From positions 1 to 64,000 of the forward strand of contig NZ_CP127167.1 of the NCBI RefSeq assembly GCF_036288925.1: a stretch of DNA of 64,000 bases. The letters run 5' to 3'. This document shows positions 1 through 9,308 of this stretch, piece by piece. The DNA comes from Haemophilus parainfluenzae (GTDB taxonomy: Bacteria > Pseudomonadota > Gammaproteobacteria > Enterobacterales > Pasteurellaceae). How positions within the stretch are numbered: position 1 is the first letter of the stretch; each line of letters starts with the position of its first letter. Made by a program: the position numbers and the translations under genes. The notes under the pieces are model-generated. The model was not told where the DNA came from and ran no database searches. It saw nothing but the letters and a program-made list of their open reading frames with translations.

Positions 1-1368
1 GTGAGCCTTTCCACCCTATGGCAAGATTGCTTATCACAGCTACAAGATCAAGTTTCTCCGATGGATCTCAGCACTTGGTTACGCCCATTACAAGCGGATG
101 TCATCTCACAAGATCAAGTGGTGTTATATGCGTCCAATATGTTTGTAAAAAGCTGGGTGGAAAATCATTACTTGGCTCAAATTCATCAAATTTGCCAAGC
201 CCTTGCTAAAAATCCAAACCTACAAATTATCGTAAAAGAAGGGGTAAAACCAGCGCCAAAAGCAGTTGAATCAGCCCCGAGTCAAACAGCTAATCATCAA
301 GAAAGTGCGGTGAGTTCTCAGCAAGAATCTGATTCACTAACTAAATTTGAATCACATCTAAATCGTAAACATGTATTTGATAACTTTGTTGAAGGTAAAT
401 CAAACCAACTCGCCCGTGCAGTAGGTCAAAAACTTGCCCTTGCACCTGGTGAACCAACAGCAAATCCATTCTTTTTATATGGGGGGACAGGTTTAGGTAA
501 AACTCACTTATTACACGCCATCGGTAATGGTATTTTAGCGAATAAACCGAATGCCCGCGTGCTTTATATCCATGCGAATAATTTTATGCAGCACATGGTA
601 AAAGCAATGCGTGATAATAAAATGGATCAATTCAAAAAATTCTATCGTTCTCTTGATGCCTTATTAGTGGATGATATTCAATTCTTTGCAGAGAAAGAAA
701 AAACACAAGAAGAATTTTTCCATATTTTCAATAGCTTATTTGAAACCAGCCGTCAAATTATTTTGACCTCTGACCGCTATCCAAAAGAAATTGAGAAAAT
801 TGAAGAACGCCTAAAATCTCGTTTCGGCTGGGGTTTAACCACTGCGATTGAACCACCTGATTTAGAAACCCGTGTTGCGATTTTGCTGAAAAAAGCAGAA
901 GAACATAATATGGCGCTGCCAGAAGAAGTGGCATTCTTTATTGCTCAACGTTTACGCACTAACGTTCGTGAATTAGAAGGTGCGTTAAACCGTGTGAAAG
1001 CGATGCAAGACTTCAAAGGTGGTCACATTGATATTGATTTTGTCCGTGACACATTAAAAGATATTCTCGCCTTACAAGAACGTTTAGTAACCATTGAAAA
1101 CATTCAAAAAATCGTGGCAGAATACTATCGAATTAAAGTGGCGGATTTAAAATCAAAAAGCAGAGCGAGATCAGTCACTCGTCCACGCCAAGTTGCGATG
1201 GCATTAGCCAAAGAATTAACCAATAAAAGTTTACCCGAAATTGGACGAGCTTTTGAACGCGACCATACGACCGTCTTAAATGCCTGCCGTGAAGTGCCAA
1301 AATTCCGTGAAAAAGACAGCAGTATTCAAGAAGATTGGGCGAATTTAATTCGCACATTATCGGCATAA
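1..1368 (+). CDS. dnaA: Chromosomal replication initiator DnaA
   Basis: AAA+ initiator that binds DnaA boxes and melts the replication origin. The 455-residue product is full length for the family. It has an N-terminal helicase-interaction domain (about 1-90), a variable linker rich in Q, S and E (about 90-120), the AAA+ core with Walker A GGTGLGKT near residue 161 and Walker B LLVDDIQF near 221, and a C-terminal DNA-binding helix-turn-helix with the signature RDHTTVLNA near 420. The start is GTG at the first base of the window, so its promoter and ribosome binding site lie outside. An uptake signal core sits in the linker at 303-311. It heads dnaA-dnaN-recF, with a 10-bp gap to dnaN. Confidence 0.98.
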   Translation: MSLSTLWQDCLSQLQDQVSPMDLSTWLRPLQADVISQDQVVLYASNMFVKSWVENHYLAQIHQICQALAKNPNLQIIVKEGVKPAPKAVESAPSQTANHQESAVSSQQESDSLTKFESHLNRKHVFDNFVEGKSNQLARAVGQKLALAPGEPTANPFFLYGGTGLGKTHLLHAIGNGILANKPNARVLYIHANNFMQHMVKAMRDNKMDQFKKFYRSLDALLVDDIQFFAEKEKTQEEFFHIFNSLFETSRQIILTSDRYPKEIEKIEERLKSRFGWGLTTAIEPPDLETRVAILLKKAEEHNMALPEEVAFFIAQRLRTNVRELEGALNRVKAMQDFKGGHIDIDFVRDTLKDILALQERLVTIENIQKIVAEYYRIKVADLKSKSRARSVTRPRQVAMALAKELTNKSLPEIGRAFERDHTTVLNACREVPKFREKDSSIQEDWANLIRTLSA

Positions 1369-1378
1369 GGAGCCAATG

Positions 1379-2479
1379 ATGCAATTTAGCATTTCAAGAG
1401 AAAACCTATTAAAACCCTTACAGCAAGTTTGTGGCGTATTGAGCAATCGTCCGAATATTCCTGTATTAAATAACGTGTTATTACAAATTGAAGATAACCG
1501 TTTAACGATTACAGGGACAGACCTTGAAGTTGAGCTTTCTAGCTATACTCAACTTTCGTCTTCAACCGCTGATGGCGCGTTCACTATTCCGGCTAAAAAA
1601 TTCTTAGATATTTGCCGTACATTATCAGATGAATTTGAAATTACAGTTACCTTTGAAGAAGATCGCGCCATTGTAGAATCGGGTCGCAGTAAATTTAATC
1701 TCACTACGCTGCCCGCTGAAGAATATCCAAATCTAACGGATTGGCAATCTGAAGTGGATTTTGCCTTACCGCAAAGCACCTTACGTCGCTTAATTGAAGC
1801 CACCCAATTTTCAATGGCAAACCAGGATGCTCGCTATTTCTTAAACGGCATGAAATTTGAAACGGAAGGTAATTTATTACGTACTGTTGCAACTGACGGT
1901 CACCGTCTTGCCGTTTGTACGATCGAATTAGATCAAGATCTGCAAACTCATTCCGTTATTCTCCCTCGTAAAGGTGTATTAGAACTGAATCGCCTATTAG
2001 AAAGCAGTGATGAACTTGCTCGTTTGCAAATCGGCACGAATAATCTTCGTATTCACTTAAACCACATTGTGTTTACCTCAAAACTTATTGATGGCCGCTT
2101 CCCGGATTACCGTCGAGTATTACCACGTAATGCAACGCGTATCGTAGAAGGTAACTGGGAAACCTTAAAACAAGCCTTTGTACGGGCTTCTATCCTTTCA
2201 AATGAACGTGTACGTAGCGTGCGTTTAAACTTAAGTGAAAACCAACTTAAAATTACCGCATCTAACCCAGAACACGAAGTGGCAGAAGAAATCGTGGATG
2301 TGAATTATCAAGGTGAAGAAATGGAAGTGGGCTTTAATGTGACTTACATTTTGGATGTATTGAACGCCTTAAAATGCCAACAAGTACGTATTCGCCTCAC
2401 GGATGCGTCATCAAGCTGCTTAATTGAAAACAGCGAAGATGCAAGCGCTGAATACGTCATTATGCCAATGCGCCTCTAA
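1379..2479 (+). CDS. dnaN: DNA polymerase III beta sliding clamp
   Basis: Ring-shaped processivity clamp that tethers DNA polymerase III and other polymerases to DNA. From ATG at 1379 the product is 366 residues, the normal length for the family, and it begins MQFSISRENLLKPLQ and ends VIMPMRL as beta clamps do. An ATG directly upstream (1376) would add one methionine; the start at 1379 was chosen to match known clamps, and the GGAG at 1369-1372 fits either. Conserved blocks include NIPVLNN, RSKFNLTTLPAEEYPN, ATDGHRLAV and VDGRFPDYRRVLP. It sits between dnaA and recF, only 5 bp before recF, so the three are probably cotranscribed. Confidence 0.97.
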   Translation: MQFSISRENLLKPLQQVCGVLSNRPNIPVLNNVLLQIEDNRLTITGTDLEVELSSYTQLSSSTADGAFTIPAKKFLDICRTLSDEFEITVTFEEDRAIVESGRSKFNLTTLPAEEYPNLTDWQSEVDFALPQSTLRRLIEATQFSMANQDARYFLNGMKFETEGNLLRTVATDGHRLAVCTIELDQDLQTHSVILPRKGVLELNRLLESSDELARLQIGTNNLRIHLNHIVFTSKLIDGRFPDYRRVLPRNATRIVEGNWETLKQAFVRASILSNERVRSVRLNLSENQLKITASNPEHEVAEEIVDVNYQGEEMEVGFNVTYILDVLNALKCQQVRIRLTDASSSCLIENSEDASAEYVIMPMRL

Positions 2480-2484
2480 GAATA

Positions 2485-3567
2485 ATGGCCATTTCTCGCT
2501 TAATTGTTGAAAAATTTAGAAATTTAAATGCCGTGGATCTTGAATTTGATCACGGCTTTAACTTTTTAGTCGGCAACAACGGCAGCGGAAAAACGAGCTT
2601 ATTAGAAGCCATTTTTTATCTCGGGCATGGACGCTCTTTCAAAAGTGCGGTCGCAAATCGCATCATTTCTTACGACGAACCTCATTTCACGCTTTTTGGC
2701 CAAATTCAAGAAAGCCAACATCAATGGTCTGTTGGCTTACAAAAACTTCGTCAAGGTAATACCATCGCAAAAATAAACGGTGAAGACGGCAATAAAATTG
2801 CCGATCTCGCTCACCTTTTACCCATGCAATTAATTACGCCTGAAGGACTTACCTTATTAAATGGCGGCCCTAGTTTTCGACGTGCATTTTTAGATTGGGG
2901 CTTATTCCACCACCATAACAGTTTTCATTCCTCTTGGGTTGCATTAAACCGCTTATTAAAACAGCGAAATGCCGCATTAAGTCAAAATCAGCCTTATTCT
3001 GCGATTAAAATTTGGGATATTGAATTAGCCAAATTAGCCCACCAAGTGAGTGATTGGCGTGCTGAATATGCAGAAGCCTTACGTCCAGAAATTGAAAAAA
3101 CCTGCCAGTTATTTTTACCTGAATTAGAAATTACTGTTAGCTTTCATCAAGGCTGGGAGAAAGCGACAGAATATGGTGAATTATTGGCGCAAAACTTTGA
3201 GCGAGACAAAGCCATTGGTTATACAGTTTCAGGCCCACAAAAAGCGGATTTCCGCTTTAAAGCCAATGGACTACCTGTAGAAGATGTGCTCTCTCGTGGT
3301 CAATTAAAATTATTGATGTGTGCGCTACGTTTAGCGCAAGGTGAACATTTAATGATTCAAAAACAGCGTCATTGCATCTTTTTAATTGATGACTTTGCCT
3401 CTGAGTTGGATCAACATAAACGCGCCCTGCTTGCGGAACGCTTGCAACAAAGTGGTTCTCAAGTTTTCGTAACCGCTATTACTCAAGGGCAACTCAAAGA
3501 GATGCAAGTGGGAAAAGGAAAATTGTTCCAAGTAGATACTGGTAAGATCGCCGAACTACAGTCATAA
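2485..3567 (+). CDS. recF: DNA replication and repair protein RecF
   Basis: SMC/Rad50-like ATPase that helps load RecA at gaps covered by SSB (RecFOR pathway). The 360-residue product carries Walker A GNNGSGKT near residue 30, the ABC-type signature SRGQLKLL near 270 and a Walker B region CIFLIDDFASELD near 300. Length is typical. ATG at 2485 follows dnaN by 5 bp, so translation is probably coupled. An uptake signal core lies inside the gene at 2643-2651. In many gammaproteobacteria gyrB follows recF; here the strand switches to the nag/nan operon instead, with a shared hairpin between. Confidence 0.96.
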   Translation: MAISRLIVEKFRNLNAVDLEFDHGFNFLVGNNGSGKTSLLEAIFYLGHGRSFKSAVANRIISYDEPHFTLFGQIQESQHQWSVGLQKLRQGNTIAKINGEDGNKIADLAHLLPMQLITPEGLTLLNGGPSFRRAFLDWGLFHHHNSFHSSWVALNRLLKQRNAALSQNQPYSAIKIWDIELAKLAHQVSDWRAEYAEALRPEIEKTCQLFLPELEITVSFHQGWEKATEYGELLAQNFERDKAIGYTVSGPQKADFRFKANGLPVEDVLSRGQLKLLMCALRLAQGEHLMIQKQRHCIFLIDDFASELDQHKRALLAERLQQSGSQVFVTAITQGQLKEMQVGKGKLFQVDTGKIAELQS

Positions 3568-3600
3568 AAAATAATCCGATCTGTTTGAAGATCGGATTAC
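3565..3600 (-). terminator. Terminator of the nag/nan operon
   Basis: Inverted repeat aatccgat(c)/(g)atcggatt at 3573-3598. Read on the minus strand the hairpin is followed by a T-rich run (ATTTTTTAT), which fits an intrinsic terminator for the operon ending in nagA. On the plus strand there is little T-run, so it would end recF transcripts less well. An uptake signal core follows at 3623-3631. Confidence 0.7.
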
Positions 3601-3630
3601 GTTTAAAACAATACTATTTTTGACCGCACT

Positions 3631-4779
3631 TTAGTTTGGTTTCCACTCACCATTCAATACGGTACCAATCACGTCATAATCTTTTGTGAATACCGCCAAG
3701 TTTGCGACTTTTCCTGCTTCAACAGAGCCTAAACGATCATCTACGCCGATTGCTCTTGCTGGGTAAAGGTTACTCATGCGAATCGCTTCTGCTAATGGCA
3801 TTTCTACATACTCTACAGCATTCTTAATAGATTCCATCATGGTAATTGATGCACCTGCAATCGTACCATTTGCATCATAGCAACGACCGTCTTTCACATA
3901 AATCGGTTTTCCTACAAAGGTGAAGGTTTCCAATTCAGGTGGTGCACCTGCAGCAGCAAGAGAATCAGTCACAATACAAAGCTTGTCACCTTTCGCTTTT
4001 TTATCTAAGCGAACGTTACCAAAATTCACATGCACACCATCTACAATAATGCCTGTGTAAACATCGGAATCTAGCACTGCACCAACTACGCCCATTGCAC
4101 GTCCTGAACTGATCGGCGACATGGCATTGTGTAAGTGAGTCGCAAAAGTTGCCCCTTTATGAAAAGCGTCTTTCGCCACTTCATAAGTCGCATTAGAATG
4201 CCCAATAGACACAATAATGCCTGCTTTTACAAAATCCGGAATATATTGCACCGTTGGGTTTTCAGCGGCAATGGTAAGCTTGGTAATAACATCAGCATTA
4301 TCACATAAGAAATCCTTCATCTCTGGCGTCGCTTCACGGATATATTCCGGGCGATGCACGCCTTTTTTCTCAAGACTTAAATAAGGGCCTTCGATGTGTA
4401 AACCAAGCGCTTGATTTTTATGCTTATTCAAATACTCACGCATAATGTTTACTGCCAGTTTGATATCTTCATCTGGTGCAGTAATAAACGTTGGTAAGAA
4501 ACTGGTGCAGCCTGATTTCAAGTTAGTGGCTTGCATGATTTCTAATGTTTCCACGCTTGTTTGATCGTTAAACATCACGCCGCCACAGCCATTTAATTGC
4601 AAATCAATAAAGCCTGCTGTGAGATTATGCCCTTTTAAATCAATGGTTTTAATCCCACTTTCTAATTCGCTTTGTGGAATAACGGATTGAATATATTCCC
4701 CTTCAATAACCACCGCATAATCTCTTAACACCTCATTTTTGGTGTAGATTACGCTGTTAATTAACGCATACTTCATCAT
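3631..4779 (-). CDS. nagA: N-acetylglucosamine-6-phosphate deacetylase
   Basis: Cytoplasmic metal-dependent hydrolase that removes acetate from GlcNAc-6-phosphate, giving glucosamine-6-phosphate for NagB. The 382-residue product has the amidohydrolase motifs of NagA in order: LHIEGPYL with the metal-ligand glutamate, IGHSNATY, THLHNAM, and IVTDSLAAAG with the catalytic aspartate. Length matches E. coli NagA. It is the last gene of the minus-strand nan/nag operon, 33 bp after nagB; that gap holds an uptake signal core (4806-4814). Two ATGs stand in tandem at the start; the first was used. Confidence 0.96.
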   Translation of the reverse strand: MMKYALINSVIYTKNEVLRDYAVVIEGEYIQSVIPQSELESGIKTIDLKGHNLTAGFIDLQLNGCGGVMFNDQTSVETLEIMQATNLKSGCTSFLPTFITAPDEDIKLAVNIMREYLNKHKNQALGLHIEGPYLSLEKKGVHRPEYIREATPEMKDFLCDNADVITKLTIAAENPTVQYIPDFVKAGIIVSIGHSNATYEVAKDAFHKGATFATHLHNAMSPISSGRAMGVVGAVLDSDVYTGIIVDGVHVNFGNVRLDKKAKGDKLCIVTDSLAAAGAPPELETFTFVGKPIYVKDGRCYDANGTIAGASITMMESIKNAVEYVEMPLAEAIRMSNLYPARAIGVDDRLGSVEAGKVANLAVFTKDYDVIGTVLNGEWKPN

Positions 4780-4812
4780 ACCTTCCTAAAATCAAATTAA
4801 AATTAACCGCAC

Positions 4813-5616
4813 TTATAATACACTATGAATCGCGCGACCTTCCAATTCGGTAAAATATTTCACTGTTTTCACTTTTAATTCTTGCAGAGCAGGCTCATCA
4901 CATACCAAAACGAAATGACGATGAAGCTGTAAAGCACTCACTGTCCAAAGGTGATTAATACTACCCTCAACTGCAGCTTGTACAGCTAAGGCTTTATTAT
5001 GACCCGTTGCTAAAATCATCACTTCTTCTGCATCAAGTAATGTACCCACGCCGATTGTTAAAGCATATTTGGGCACTTGATTTACATCGTTATTAAAGAA
5101 ACGAGAATTAGCAATAATGGTATCAGGTGTTAAAGTTTTAATACGGGTACGCGAACTTAAAGAAGACGCAGGTTCGTTAAAGGCAATATGTCCATCAACA
5201 CCTACGCCGCCCATAAATAAATGAATCTTGCCGTAAGATTTAATTTTTTCTTCATAACGACGACATTCTTCATCATGGTCATCGGTGTTACCATTCAAAA
5301 TATTGATATTTTGCGGTTGAATATCAATATGGTTGAAGAAATTATTATGCATAAAACTGTGATAGCTTTCGGGATGTTCTTTTGGTAAACCCACATATTC
5401 ATCCATATTAAAGGTCACCACATGTTTAAAACTCACTTCTCCTGCTTGATTTAATTTAATCAATTCTTGATAGGTCTTAAGTGGTGTACTGCCTGTTGGT
5501 AAACCTAATACAAAAGGACGTTCTGCGGTAGGTTTAAAATGATTAATTCGATCAGCAATATGACGCGCCGCCCAACGGCTGACTTGTTGTTCATTGTTCA
5601 GAGGAATGAGACGCAT
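4813..5616 (-). CDS. nagB: Glucosamine-6-phosphate deaminase
   Basis: Isomerising deaminase that converts glucosamine-6-phosphate to fructose-6-phosphate and ammonia, the last step of amino sugar catabolism. From ATG at 5616 the protein is 267 residues and begins MRLIPL, as NagB proteins do. A strong AAGGAAGG lies just upstream, so the in-frame extension further upstream was rejected. Motifs seen are GLPTGSTP (phosphate loop), NMDEYVGL, and [14 protein letters not shown] with the catalytic Asp and His. It lies 90 bp after nanA; the gap contains an uptake signal core (5683-5691). Confidence 0.96.
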   Translation of the reverse strand: MRLIPLNNEQQVSRWAARHIADRINHFKPTAERPFVLGLPTGSTPLKTYQELIKLNQAGEVSFKHVVTFNMDEYVGLPKEHPESYHSFMHNNFFNHIDIQPQNINILNGNTDDHDEECRRYEEKIKSYGKIHLFMGGVGVDGHIAFNEPASSLSSRTRIKTLTPDTIIANSRFFNNDVNQVPKYALTIGVGTLLDAEEVMILATGHNKALAVQAAVEGSINHLWTVSALQLHRHFVLVCDEPALQELKVKTVKYFTELEGRAIHSVL

Positions 5617-5706
5617 AATAACCTTCCTTATCAGTACCACACTGACATTCTTTCCGCCCCGCTATAGAAGGAAGAAAGAAGTAAGTGCGGTCACTTTTCC
5701 ATTAAT

Positions 5707-6585
5707 TTATAAATATTTTGCTTTTAACTCTTTCGCTTTCGCTAATTGCTCTGGTGTTGCTTTCGCTGTCATTGGCTCACGGCAATAACCTGCATCCACA
5801 CCCTCTAGTTTCAATAACTCTTTGATAGTGAGATATAAGCCATTCGCTAAAATGCCCTCAATAAGATCATTGGTCACGTGTTGAACTTGAAGCGCATCAG
5901 CCAATTTACCTTGTTTGGTTAATTCAAAGATTTGTCTTGCACGGACACCGTTTACGTTGAATGTACTACCGATCGCACCATCTACACCTAGAGAGACTGC
6001 AGGTACCATCATTTCATCAAAACCAGCCCAAATTAAGTGATTTGGATAAGCTTTTTTCAAGCGTTCTAATAGATAGAAATCCCCAGCGGTAAATTTCACA
6101 CCTAGCACTTTCGGGTTTTTATAAAGTTCGCCGAATTGCTCAATCCCCATATTCACGCCAGTTAAGAACGGAATTGAGTACACGATCATGTTATTGCCTG
6201 TTTCAGCAATGATCGTGTCATAGTAATGTTTGATTTCAGGGAAGCTAAATTTATAGTAGAACGGGGTTACTGCAGAAAGACTGTCATAGCCTAATTCCGT
6301 TGCATATTTACCTAATTCCACTGCTTCATGTAAGTTCACACTACCCACTTGTGCGATTAGCGCGACTTGGTCTTTTGCTTCATCTTTCGCGATACGGAAA
6401 ATTTGTTTTTTCTCTTCCGTAGAAAGCATGAAGTTTTCACCTGTTGAACCGCCTACATATAAACCATCAATTTTCATCTTATCAATGTTATAGCGAATGA
6501 TTTCACGCAAACCTTTTTCATTGATAGAGCCATCTTCATTGAATGATACTAATAACGCACTAAAAATACCTTTTAAGTTACGCAT
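5707..6585 (-). CDS. nanA: N-acetylneuraminate lyase
   Basis: Class I aldolase that splits sialic acid (Neu5Ac) into pyruvate and N-acetylmannosamine, the entry step of the pathway. The 292-residue product has the lyase family features: GGSTGENF near residues 46-53, the active-site tyrosine in VYSIPFLTG near 135, and the Schiff-base lysine in [10 protein letters not shown] near 163. Length is typical of Haemophilus NanA. It starts 9 bp after siaR in the minus-strand operon. No upstream transporter gene is linked to it here (see findings). Confidence 0.96.
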   Translation of the reverse strand: MRNLKGIFSALLVSFNEDGSINEKGLREIIRYNIDKMKIDGLYVGGSTGENFMLSTEEKKQIFRIAKDEAKDQVALIAQVGSVNLHEAVELGKYATELGYDSLSAVTPFYYKFSFPEIKHYYDTIIAETGNNMIVYSIPFLTGVNMGIEQFGELYKNPKVLGVKFTAGDFYLLERLKKAYPNHLIWAGFDEMMVPAVSLGVDGAIGSTFNVNGVRARQIFELTKQGKLADALQVQHVTNDLIEGILANGLYLTIKELLKLEGVDAGYCREPMTAKATPEQLAKAKELKAKYL

Positions 6586-6594
6586 TTTTCTCTC

Positions 6595-7461
6595 CTATTT
6601 GATACGTTGTTCTAAAATGACATTTAATGTTTTTTGCTTTATTTTGACCGCACTTTCCTGCGATGCCTGTACTAATAAAGCGTAAATCAAATCTAATACG
6701 AATAATTGGGCAATCTTCGTGCCGATAGAATCGCCTTGCAACTTACCTTGCTTATTCCCATTCACTAAAACAAGATCAGCATATTCAGTGATGGGGGAAC
6801 GCAAACTGTGCGTAATCGCAATGGTTTTGGCGCCATTTTCTTTCGCAATTTTCATGGTATGAGTGGTTTCTTGCGAATAACCGGAATGGCTCAAACCAAT
6901 TGCGACATCCTTTTTCGTCAATAACGATGCCTGCATATACATAAAATGATTATTACCCGTCGCATCCACTTGCACACCGATACGCATCAGTTTATTTTTG
7001 GCATCTTCCGCAGTAATACCGGATGTACCCACACCAAATAAGAAAACACGATTCGCTTGTTGAATGGATTTTACTGCCTCTTCCAACTGCTCAAAATCCA
7101 ACAAATTAATGGTTTCATCCATCACGTTATTGATGGCAGATTTCAGCTTATGCGCAATATTCAATGAGTTGTCAGAATCGGTAATATCGGAATCTAATAC
7201 GGTGTTATCTTTGCCATCTTTTGTGGCTAGCTCGATGGATAATTCCAATTTAAAATCACTGAAACCTTTAAAGCCGAGAGTACGGCAAAAACGTACAAAG
7301 GTCGCCTCCCCCACTTCTAAATGGGCGGCAATTTCAGCTAAAGGCGCTTGCACCGCAAGATCGGGATTCAATAAAATCGCATCCGCAATTTTCTTTTCTG
7401 TTTTCGTTAAACTACGATATAACGAGCTGATGATATTTAAAATATTGCCGTTTTTAGCCAT
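6595..7461 (-). CDS. siaR: RpiR-family regulator of sialic acid catabolism (SiaR/NanR)
   Basis: Transcription regulator of the RpiR family. The 288-residue product has an N-terminal helix-turn-helix (LAEIAAHLEVGEATFVRFCRTLGF, about 41-64) and a C-terminal SIS sugar-phosphate domain (about 125-255: FLFGVGTSGITAED, GLSHSGYSQET, AITHSLRSPI). In H. influenzae the corresponding SiaR represses the nan genes and responds to glucosamine-6-phosphate; that role is inferred here from family and position. The gene overlaps nanK by 8 bp. An uptake signal core lies in its 3' end (6647-6655). Its likely operators are the palindromes at 9181-9195 and 9271-9287. Confidence 0.92.
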   Translation of the reverse strand: MAKNGNILNIISSLYRSLTKTEKKIADAILLNPDLAVQAPLAEIAAHLEVGEATFVRFCRTLGFKGFSDFKLELSIELATKDGKDNTVLDSDITDSDNSLNIAHKLKSAINNVMDETINLLDFEQLEEAVKSIQQANRVFLFGVGTSGITAEDAKNKLMRIGVQVDATGNNHFMYMQASLLTKKDVAIGLSHSGYSQETTHTMKIAKENGAKTIAITHSLRSPITEYADLVLVNGNKQGKLQGDSIGTKIAQLFVLDLIYALLVQASQESAVKIKQKTLNVILEQRIK

Positions 7462-8392
7462 AAACCACTCCCGTATTTTTGGCTTGTAATAAGCAATCTT
7501 TTACCCAGTAAGCCGCGCCAATCAAGCCCGCATCTTGTCCAAATTGAGCACGTTCTAATTCACAATGATAAACAGCAGGAAGTTCACTTAATAAAGCTTG
7601 AACTAACGGTAAATAACCTTCTGCCAACCCTACGCTACCGCCAACCACGACTTTTTGCATGTCTAATCCAATCTTCAAATCCGCAATTAAATTCGCAATA
7701 GCTTGAGCTGAACGAGTCACAAGTGCGGTTGCTTTTTCATCATTTTGACGGAAACGCGCAAAAACTTCTTTAGGATCGCAAGGCTCATCCCATTGAGAAG
7801 AAACTGCTTCAATCGCGCGACCGGATGCAATAGCTTCAACACAACCGCGGCGGCCACAACCACAAACAGGGCCATTAGGATCGGCCAAAGTATGCCCTAT
7901 ATGCCCCGCAATGCCGTTTGGCTCAGTAAGTAAACGATGATTTAAAATTAAACCGCCCCCTACGCCTGTTGAAACCGTAATAAAGGCAAAGTTTTGAACA
8001 TCATTAGGGTTTTGTAATTGATATTCTGCATAGGCTGCAGCTTGCACATCATTAAGCAAACCAATCGGTTTATCGGTATGTTGTGCAATACTGTCTTTTA
8101 ATGGGAATTGAGCCAATCCACCCAAATTTTTAGGGTTAAGTGCGGTCAGAACGCCTTGATTAATAATGCCCGTTGAAGCAACGGCGACATAATCAAACTG
8201 CCCTTCATATTCTTTTAGTAACTGAGCAAGGATTTGATGCATGGCTTGAGCGGCATCATCCTGTGGCGTAGAAATCTGTTTTCGCTGCTGAATTTCACCA
8301 TTTTTCACTATAGCAGAAGCGATTTTCGTGCCACCAATATCTAATGCCAAACAACGCTGTAATGTCTGACCACTATCCACTGTTAATGACAT
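7454..8392 (-). CDS. nanK: N-acetylmannosamine kinase (ROK family)
   Basis: Phosphorylates N-acetylmannosamine to ManNAc-6-phosphate. The protein has the ROK phosphate loop ALDIGGTK near its N-terminus and the ROK zinc motif GHIGHTLADPNGPVCGCGRRGCVE. ATG at 8392 was chosen because AGGAAGA lies directly upstream. The longer in-frame extension to 8488 would run back through nanE and has no family match. The product is 312 residues, slightly longer at the N-terminus (SLTVDSGQTLQ) than the H. influenzae enzyme as I recall it. Two uptake signal cores lie inside (7721-7729, 8138-8146). It sits 11 bp after nanE. Confidence 0.94.
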   Translation of the reverse strand: MSLTVDSGQTLQRCLALDIGGTKIASAIVKNGEIQQRKQISTPQDDAAQAMHQILAQLLKEYEGQFDYVAVASTGIINQGVLTALNPKNLGGLAQFPLKDSIAQHTDKPIGLLNDVQAAAYAEYQLQNPNDVQNFAFITVSTGVGGGLILNHRLLTEPNGIAGHIGHTLADPNGPVCGCGRRGCVEAIASGRAIEAVSSQWDEPCDPKEVFARFRQNDEKATALVTRSAQAIANLIADLKIGLDMQKVVVGGSVGLAEGYLPLVQALLSELPAVYHCELERAQFGQDAGLIGAAYWVKDCLLQAKNTGVVYG

Positions 8393-8403
8393 ATCTTCTT
8401 CCT

Positions 8404-9093
8404 TTATTTTTTGGCTGAATGAATGGCTTCGGTGAACCAACTTACGATATGCTCTAAGCGAGTTAATGCAGAACCAACTGTCACACAATAAGCACCAATT
8501 TCAATGGCCGTTTTCGCCAACTCAGGGGTGTTATAACGTCCTTCCGCCATGACTCGACAGCCTGCCGCTTTCAAATCTTTAACTAATTGATAATCAGGCT
8601 CCTCTGGCACTGTACCACCTGTGTAGCCAGACATCGTACTGCCCACAATATCAAAACCCAGTTTTTGACAGTACAAGCCTTCTTCTAAATTCGAACAATC
8701 TGCCATGGCTAAACAGCCTAATTCGTGGATTTTTTTGACCGCACTTTCAATATCTACTGGTCTAGGACGATTTGTCCCATCCACGGCGATAATGTCTGCA
8801 CCGGCTTTCGCTAAATCTTCAATATCATGCAAAAATGGGGTAATTCGCACTGGACTGTCAGGTAAATCTCGTTTCACAATACCAATAATCGGCACATTCA
8901 CAGTAGGGCGTGTTGCTTTAAGATTTTCTATACCCTCTATACGTAATCCGGCAGCGCCACCAGCAACAGAAGCCTGTGCCATGGCCGCCACGATTTCTGG
9001 TTTATCCATCGGGCCATCATCAACTGGTTGACAAGACGCAATAAGACCAAATTTAATTTTATCTAAGACTTCATTATGTGATAATTTCGACAT
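8404..9093 (-). CDS. nanE: N-acetylmannosamine-6-phosphate 2-epimerase
   Basis: TIM-barrel enzyme that converts ManNAc-6-phosphate to GlcNAc-6-phosphate, linking the sialic acid branch to NagA. From ATG at 9093, preceded by AGGAG, the product is 229 residues, the usual length. Motifs seen include [19 protein letters not shown] at the N-terminus, [18 protein letters not shown], and GRYNTPELA near the C-terminus. First gene of the minus-strand operon. The promoter region at 9094-9308 is shared with nagE. An uptake signal core lies inside (8738-8746). Confidence 0.95.
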   Translation of the reverse strand: MSKLSHNEVLDKIKFGLIASCQPVDDGPMDKPEIVAAMAQASVAGGAAGLRIEGIENLKATRPTVNVPIIGIVKRDLPDSPVRITPFLHDIEDLAKAGADIIAVDGTNRPRPVDIESAVKKIHELGCLAMADCSNLEEGLYCQKLGFDIVGSTMSGYTGGTVPEEPDYQLVKDLKAAGCRVMAEGRYNTPELAKTAIEIGAYCVTVGSALTRLEHIVSWFTEAIHSAKK

Positions 9094-9144
9094 ATAAACT
9101 CCTATTCTAAGCACGGATACCTGGTTTCCTTTTAGTTGAGTCTC

Positions 9145-9150
9145 ATTATA
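9145..9150 (-). promoter_or_regulatory. Putative -10 element of the nan/nag operon
   Basis: Read on the minus strand this is a perfect TATAAT about 50 bp upstream of the nanE start. No good -35 hexamer lies 17 bp away (the position reads TTTTTT), as expected of an activator-dependent promoter. The CRP-like site at 9201-9216 would be centred about 70 bp upstream of the predicted transcription start. Confidence 0.5.
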
Positions 9151-9180
9151 GTAGATGTTACACCATAAAAAAATATTTTT

Positions 9181-9195
9181 TGAAGTATAATTTCA
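9181..9195. promoter_or_regulatory. Operator-like palindrome, copy 1 (probable SiaR site)
   Basis: TGAAGTATAATTTCA, an imperfect palindrome that matches the second copy (9272-9286) at 12 of 15 positions. The two copies are 91 bp apart. Position between nanE and nagE and the presence of siaR in the operon make SiaR the likeliest ligand. This is inference. Confidence 0.45.
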
Positions 9196-9200
9196 AAATT

Positions 9201-9216
9201 TGTGATCGGCTTCTCA
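9201..9216. promoter_or_regulatory. CRP-like binding site
   Basis: TGTGA-N6-TCTCA in the nanE-nagE divergent region, one mismatch from the TGTGA-N6-TCACA consensus. It overlaps a 14-bp perfect palindrome TCTCAAATTTGAGA (9212-9225) that may be a further operator. In H. influenzae the nan genes are controlled jointly by SiaR and CRP, which supports the reading. Confidence 0.5.
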
Positions 9217-9270
9217 AATTTGAGATAAAGTAACAACATCTATACAAAATATTTTTTTTTACTTTAGAAT

Positions 9271-9287
9271 ATGAAGTAATACTTCAT
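9271..9287. promoter_or_regulatory. Operator-like palindrome, copy 2, at the nagE promoter
   Basis: ATGAAGTA-A-TACTTCAT, a 17-bp palindrome perfect apart from its central base. It lies 21 bp upstream of the nagE ATG and directly after a possible -10 (TAGAAT, 9265-9270), so a bound repressor would cover the start of transcription. It is related to the copy at 9181-9195. Confidence 0.5.
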
Positions 9288-9308
9288 TACTATAAATAGG
9301 AGAAAAAA

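Noticed and set aside
8393..8488. N-terminal extension of nanK to 8488
   Set aside because: The extra 32 residues are read from within the nanE gene in another frame; the ATG at 8392 has its own ribosome binding site.
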